Below are positions 62,891 through 64,000 of a stretch of DNA of 64,000 bases, one piece after another. The stretch is taken from positions 2,015,501-2,079,500 of the forward strand of contig NW_026251387.1 in assembly GCF_025118155.1 (NCBI RefSeq), given 5' to 3'. A program made the translations under genes and the position numbers. Under the pieces are notes generated by a model. That model was not told the DNA's origin and made no database searches. It saw only the letters and a list, made by a program, of their open reading frames with translations. Each line of letters begins with the position of its first letter. Within the stretch, counting starts at the first letter, position 1. The stretch comes from Cokeromyces recurvatus (lineage: Eukaryota; Mucoromycota; Mucoromycetes; Mucorales; Mucoraceae).

Positions 62891-64000
62891 ATACATAAAT
62901 TGTTACAACGTCACTTTCAAAAAAAAATCTTTTTTTATAATAATGATATCTCACCTCAGAGACATCCATGCATTAGTGAAGTTCTTTATTGCATCTTTCT
63001 GGACGATATAATTCGAACCCCAGGCCAGACGTGATAGATTGATGCACTTGAGCCCCAAAATATCTCGTAACTGAGCGAAAAATATTATTGCCAAAGAGAT
63101 ATATATCATTCCAAGCCCTTTGAATTATGATATGAGTAATTTTAGTCATGTTCGAAACTTTCTTCTTTTTTTTTCAACTTACAAGACACGTAAACCAGAC
63201 AAAATTGCAGAATCTTTTTCAAATCGTTGAGTATTCTGTTTCAACAGTTTGTACTTATCTGATACACAATAATCGTCACCAAGCATCCATTTGTCGTGCT
63301 GATTTTCATGTTGTAACTGTTGTCCTTGGACTTATTCTGATTAATGTTAGTATTGAAAATAGTACTCACTCATTCTGCCCGGATGATAATAAATCGAAAG
63401 GTCTGAAAGTATCTCTTCATCGTCATCCTCCTCTTGTTGTTGTGACAGTGATGATGATGTTGGTGTTGATGATAATGATAATTATTGTTGAATCGTGGCT
63501 GATGATTGTTCTTTTTCTTTTTGTGATTGTGATGTAGTATGATTGTCCTACAAAATAGGTGTGAAACACAGTAATTAGGAAACCAGCTGTTATAATATCT
63601 TTATACATTAATAATAGTACTGTTATTGTTAAACACGTAAATTCTAGATGATTCATTATGGTTTTCGAATTTAATTCCTTGTCAACATACAAATTGCCAT
63701 TCTCCCTTCCTTCGCTATTTACATTATCCTGATCTGATCTGGCTTGGATCCAGGTTTGAATACAGGTTGACAATAGGCTAGCATATATCTTCGGAACTTT
63801 GCTGTGATATATGCTCCCAGTTAGATTAATCTTGTAAGCTTGGATGGTTTCCCATACCATTGACAGTAGCCTTTCTTTAGCTCTCTCCTTTACATAATCG
63901 AACCATTGGACATGGCTCGGAGATTAATGTTCGTCTCTTGGTTATATTCTTGTGCTTGTTTATCTGGCTATACAGTGCAGTACAGTCATTGCATTTGATG
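62891..64000. other. Unresolved sequence to the right edge
   Basis: A minus-strand open frame (about 63890-63423) includes QWFDYVKERAKERLLSMVWE and YASLLSTCIQTWIQARSDQ, which look protein-like, but it starts after a stop and its second half is low-complexity (Ile/Thr repeats). It may be an exon of a gene that crosses the right edge or a repeat relic. Nothing else is supported. Confidence 0.3.

Noticed and set aside
62990..63060. Minus-strand GGGGTTCGAATT resembling a tRNA B box.
   Set aside because: No A box at a suitable distance and no cloverleaf; the match is short enough to be chance.

Overview
The window is nuclear DNA of a filamentous fungus, most likely a mucoralean (Mucoromycota) species. 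The base composition is very AT-rich. Genes carry many short GT-AG introns of about 50-90 nt, intergenic DNA is full of A/T homopolymers and (AT)n runs, and the proteins look like early-diverging fungi (fused BIO3-BIO1, Fanzor and Tc1/mariner relics of mucoralean style). I cannot name the species.

Layout. 0-5 kb: a decayed Tc1/mariner element (147-1635) with TA target duplications, sitting inside an unidentified open frame at the left edge; a gene-poor stretch with three tandem hairpin repeats (3777-3910); and a second transposase scrap near 4.7 kb. 4.9-9.6 kb: a divergent biotin pair, biotin synthase (minus) and bifunctional dethiobiotin synthetase/DAPA aminotransferase (plus). 9.8-18.8 kb: PP1 phosphatase, an AVT1-type vacuolar amino acid transporter, an Aha1-type Hsp90 co-chaperone with a C-terminal membrane tail and a 6-nt microexon, and a Cdc10-type septin. 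19.17-22.04 kb: a 2.87-kb element with ~66-bp inverted terminal repeats carrying a Fanzor (eukaryotic TnpB) gene. 22.5-26 kb: NatC subunit Naa38-like LSM protein, a small RGG protein, and a family-8 glycoside hydrolase. 26-39.3 kb: gene-poor, with a bHLH factor, a SAP-domain protein and a ferric reductase. 39.6-43.2 kb: an X325/Bim1-like copper-binding surface protein divergent from the reductase, then SEC23.

43.7-45 kb: a decayed second Fanzor copy and a small pseudogene with two in-frame TAG codons. 45.1-51.4 kb: an uncharacterised CxxC/CUE-like protein, a peroxisomal enoyl-CoA hydratase-like protein, and a Vts1/Smaug-like SAM protein. 51.7-61.8 kb: eL29, a hypothetical protein, another Tc1 relic, UBP6, YHM2 carrier and ESCRT-III VPS24. 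62.2-64 kb: one more Tc1 relic and unresolved sequence.

Most genes are housekeeping and functionally unrelated, as is usual in fungi. Two head-to-head pairs make functional sense: BIO2 with BIO3-BIO1 (the last three steps of biotin synthesis) and metalloreductase with X325 copper protein (metal uptake at the cell surface). The most interesting system is the Fanzor element. Its nuclease half reads open through three introns and the element has well-kept ends, but the position expected to hold the relocated catalytic glutamate reads lysine, in this copy and in the relic.
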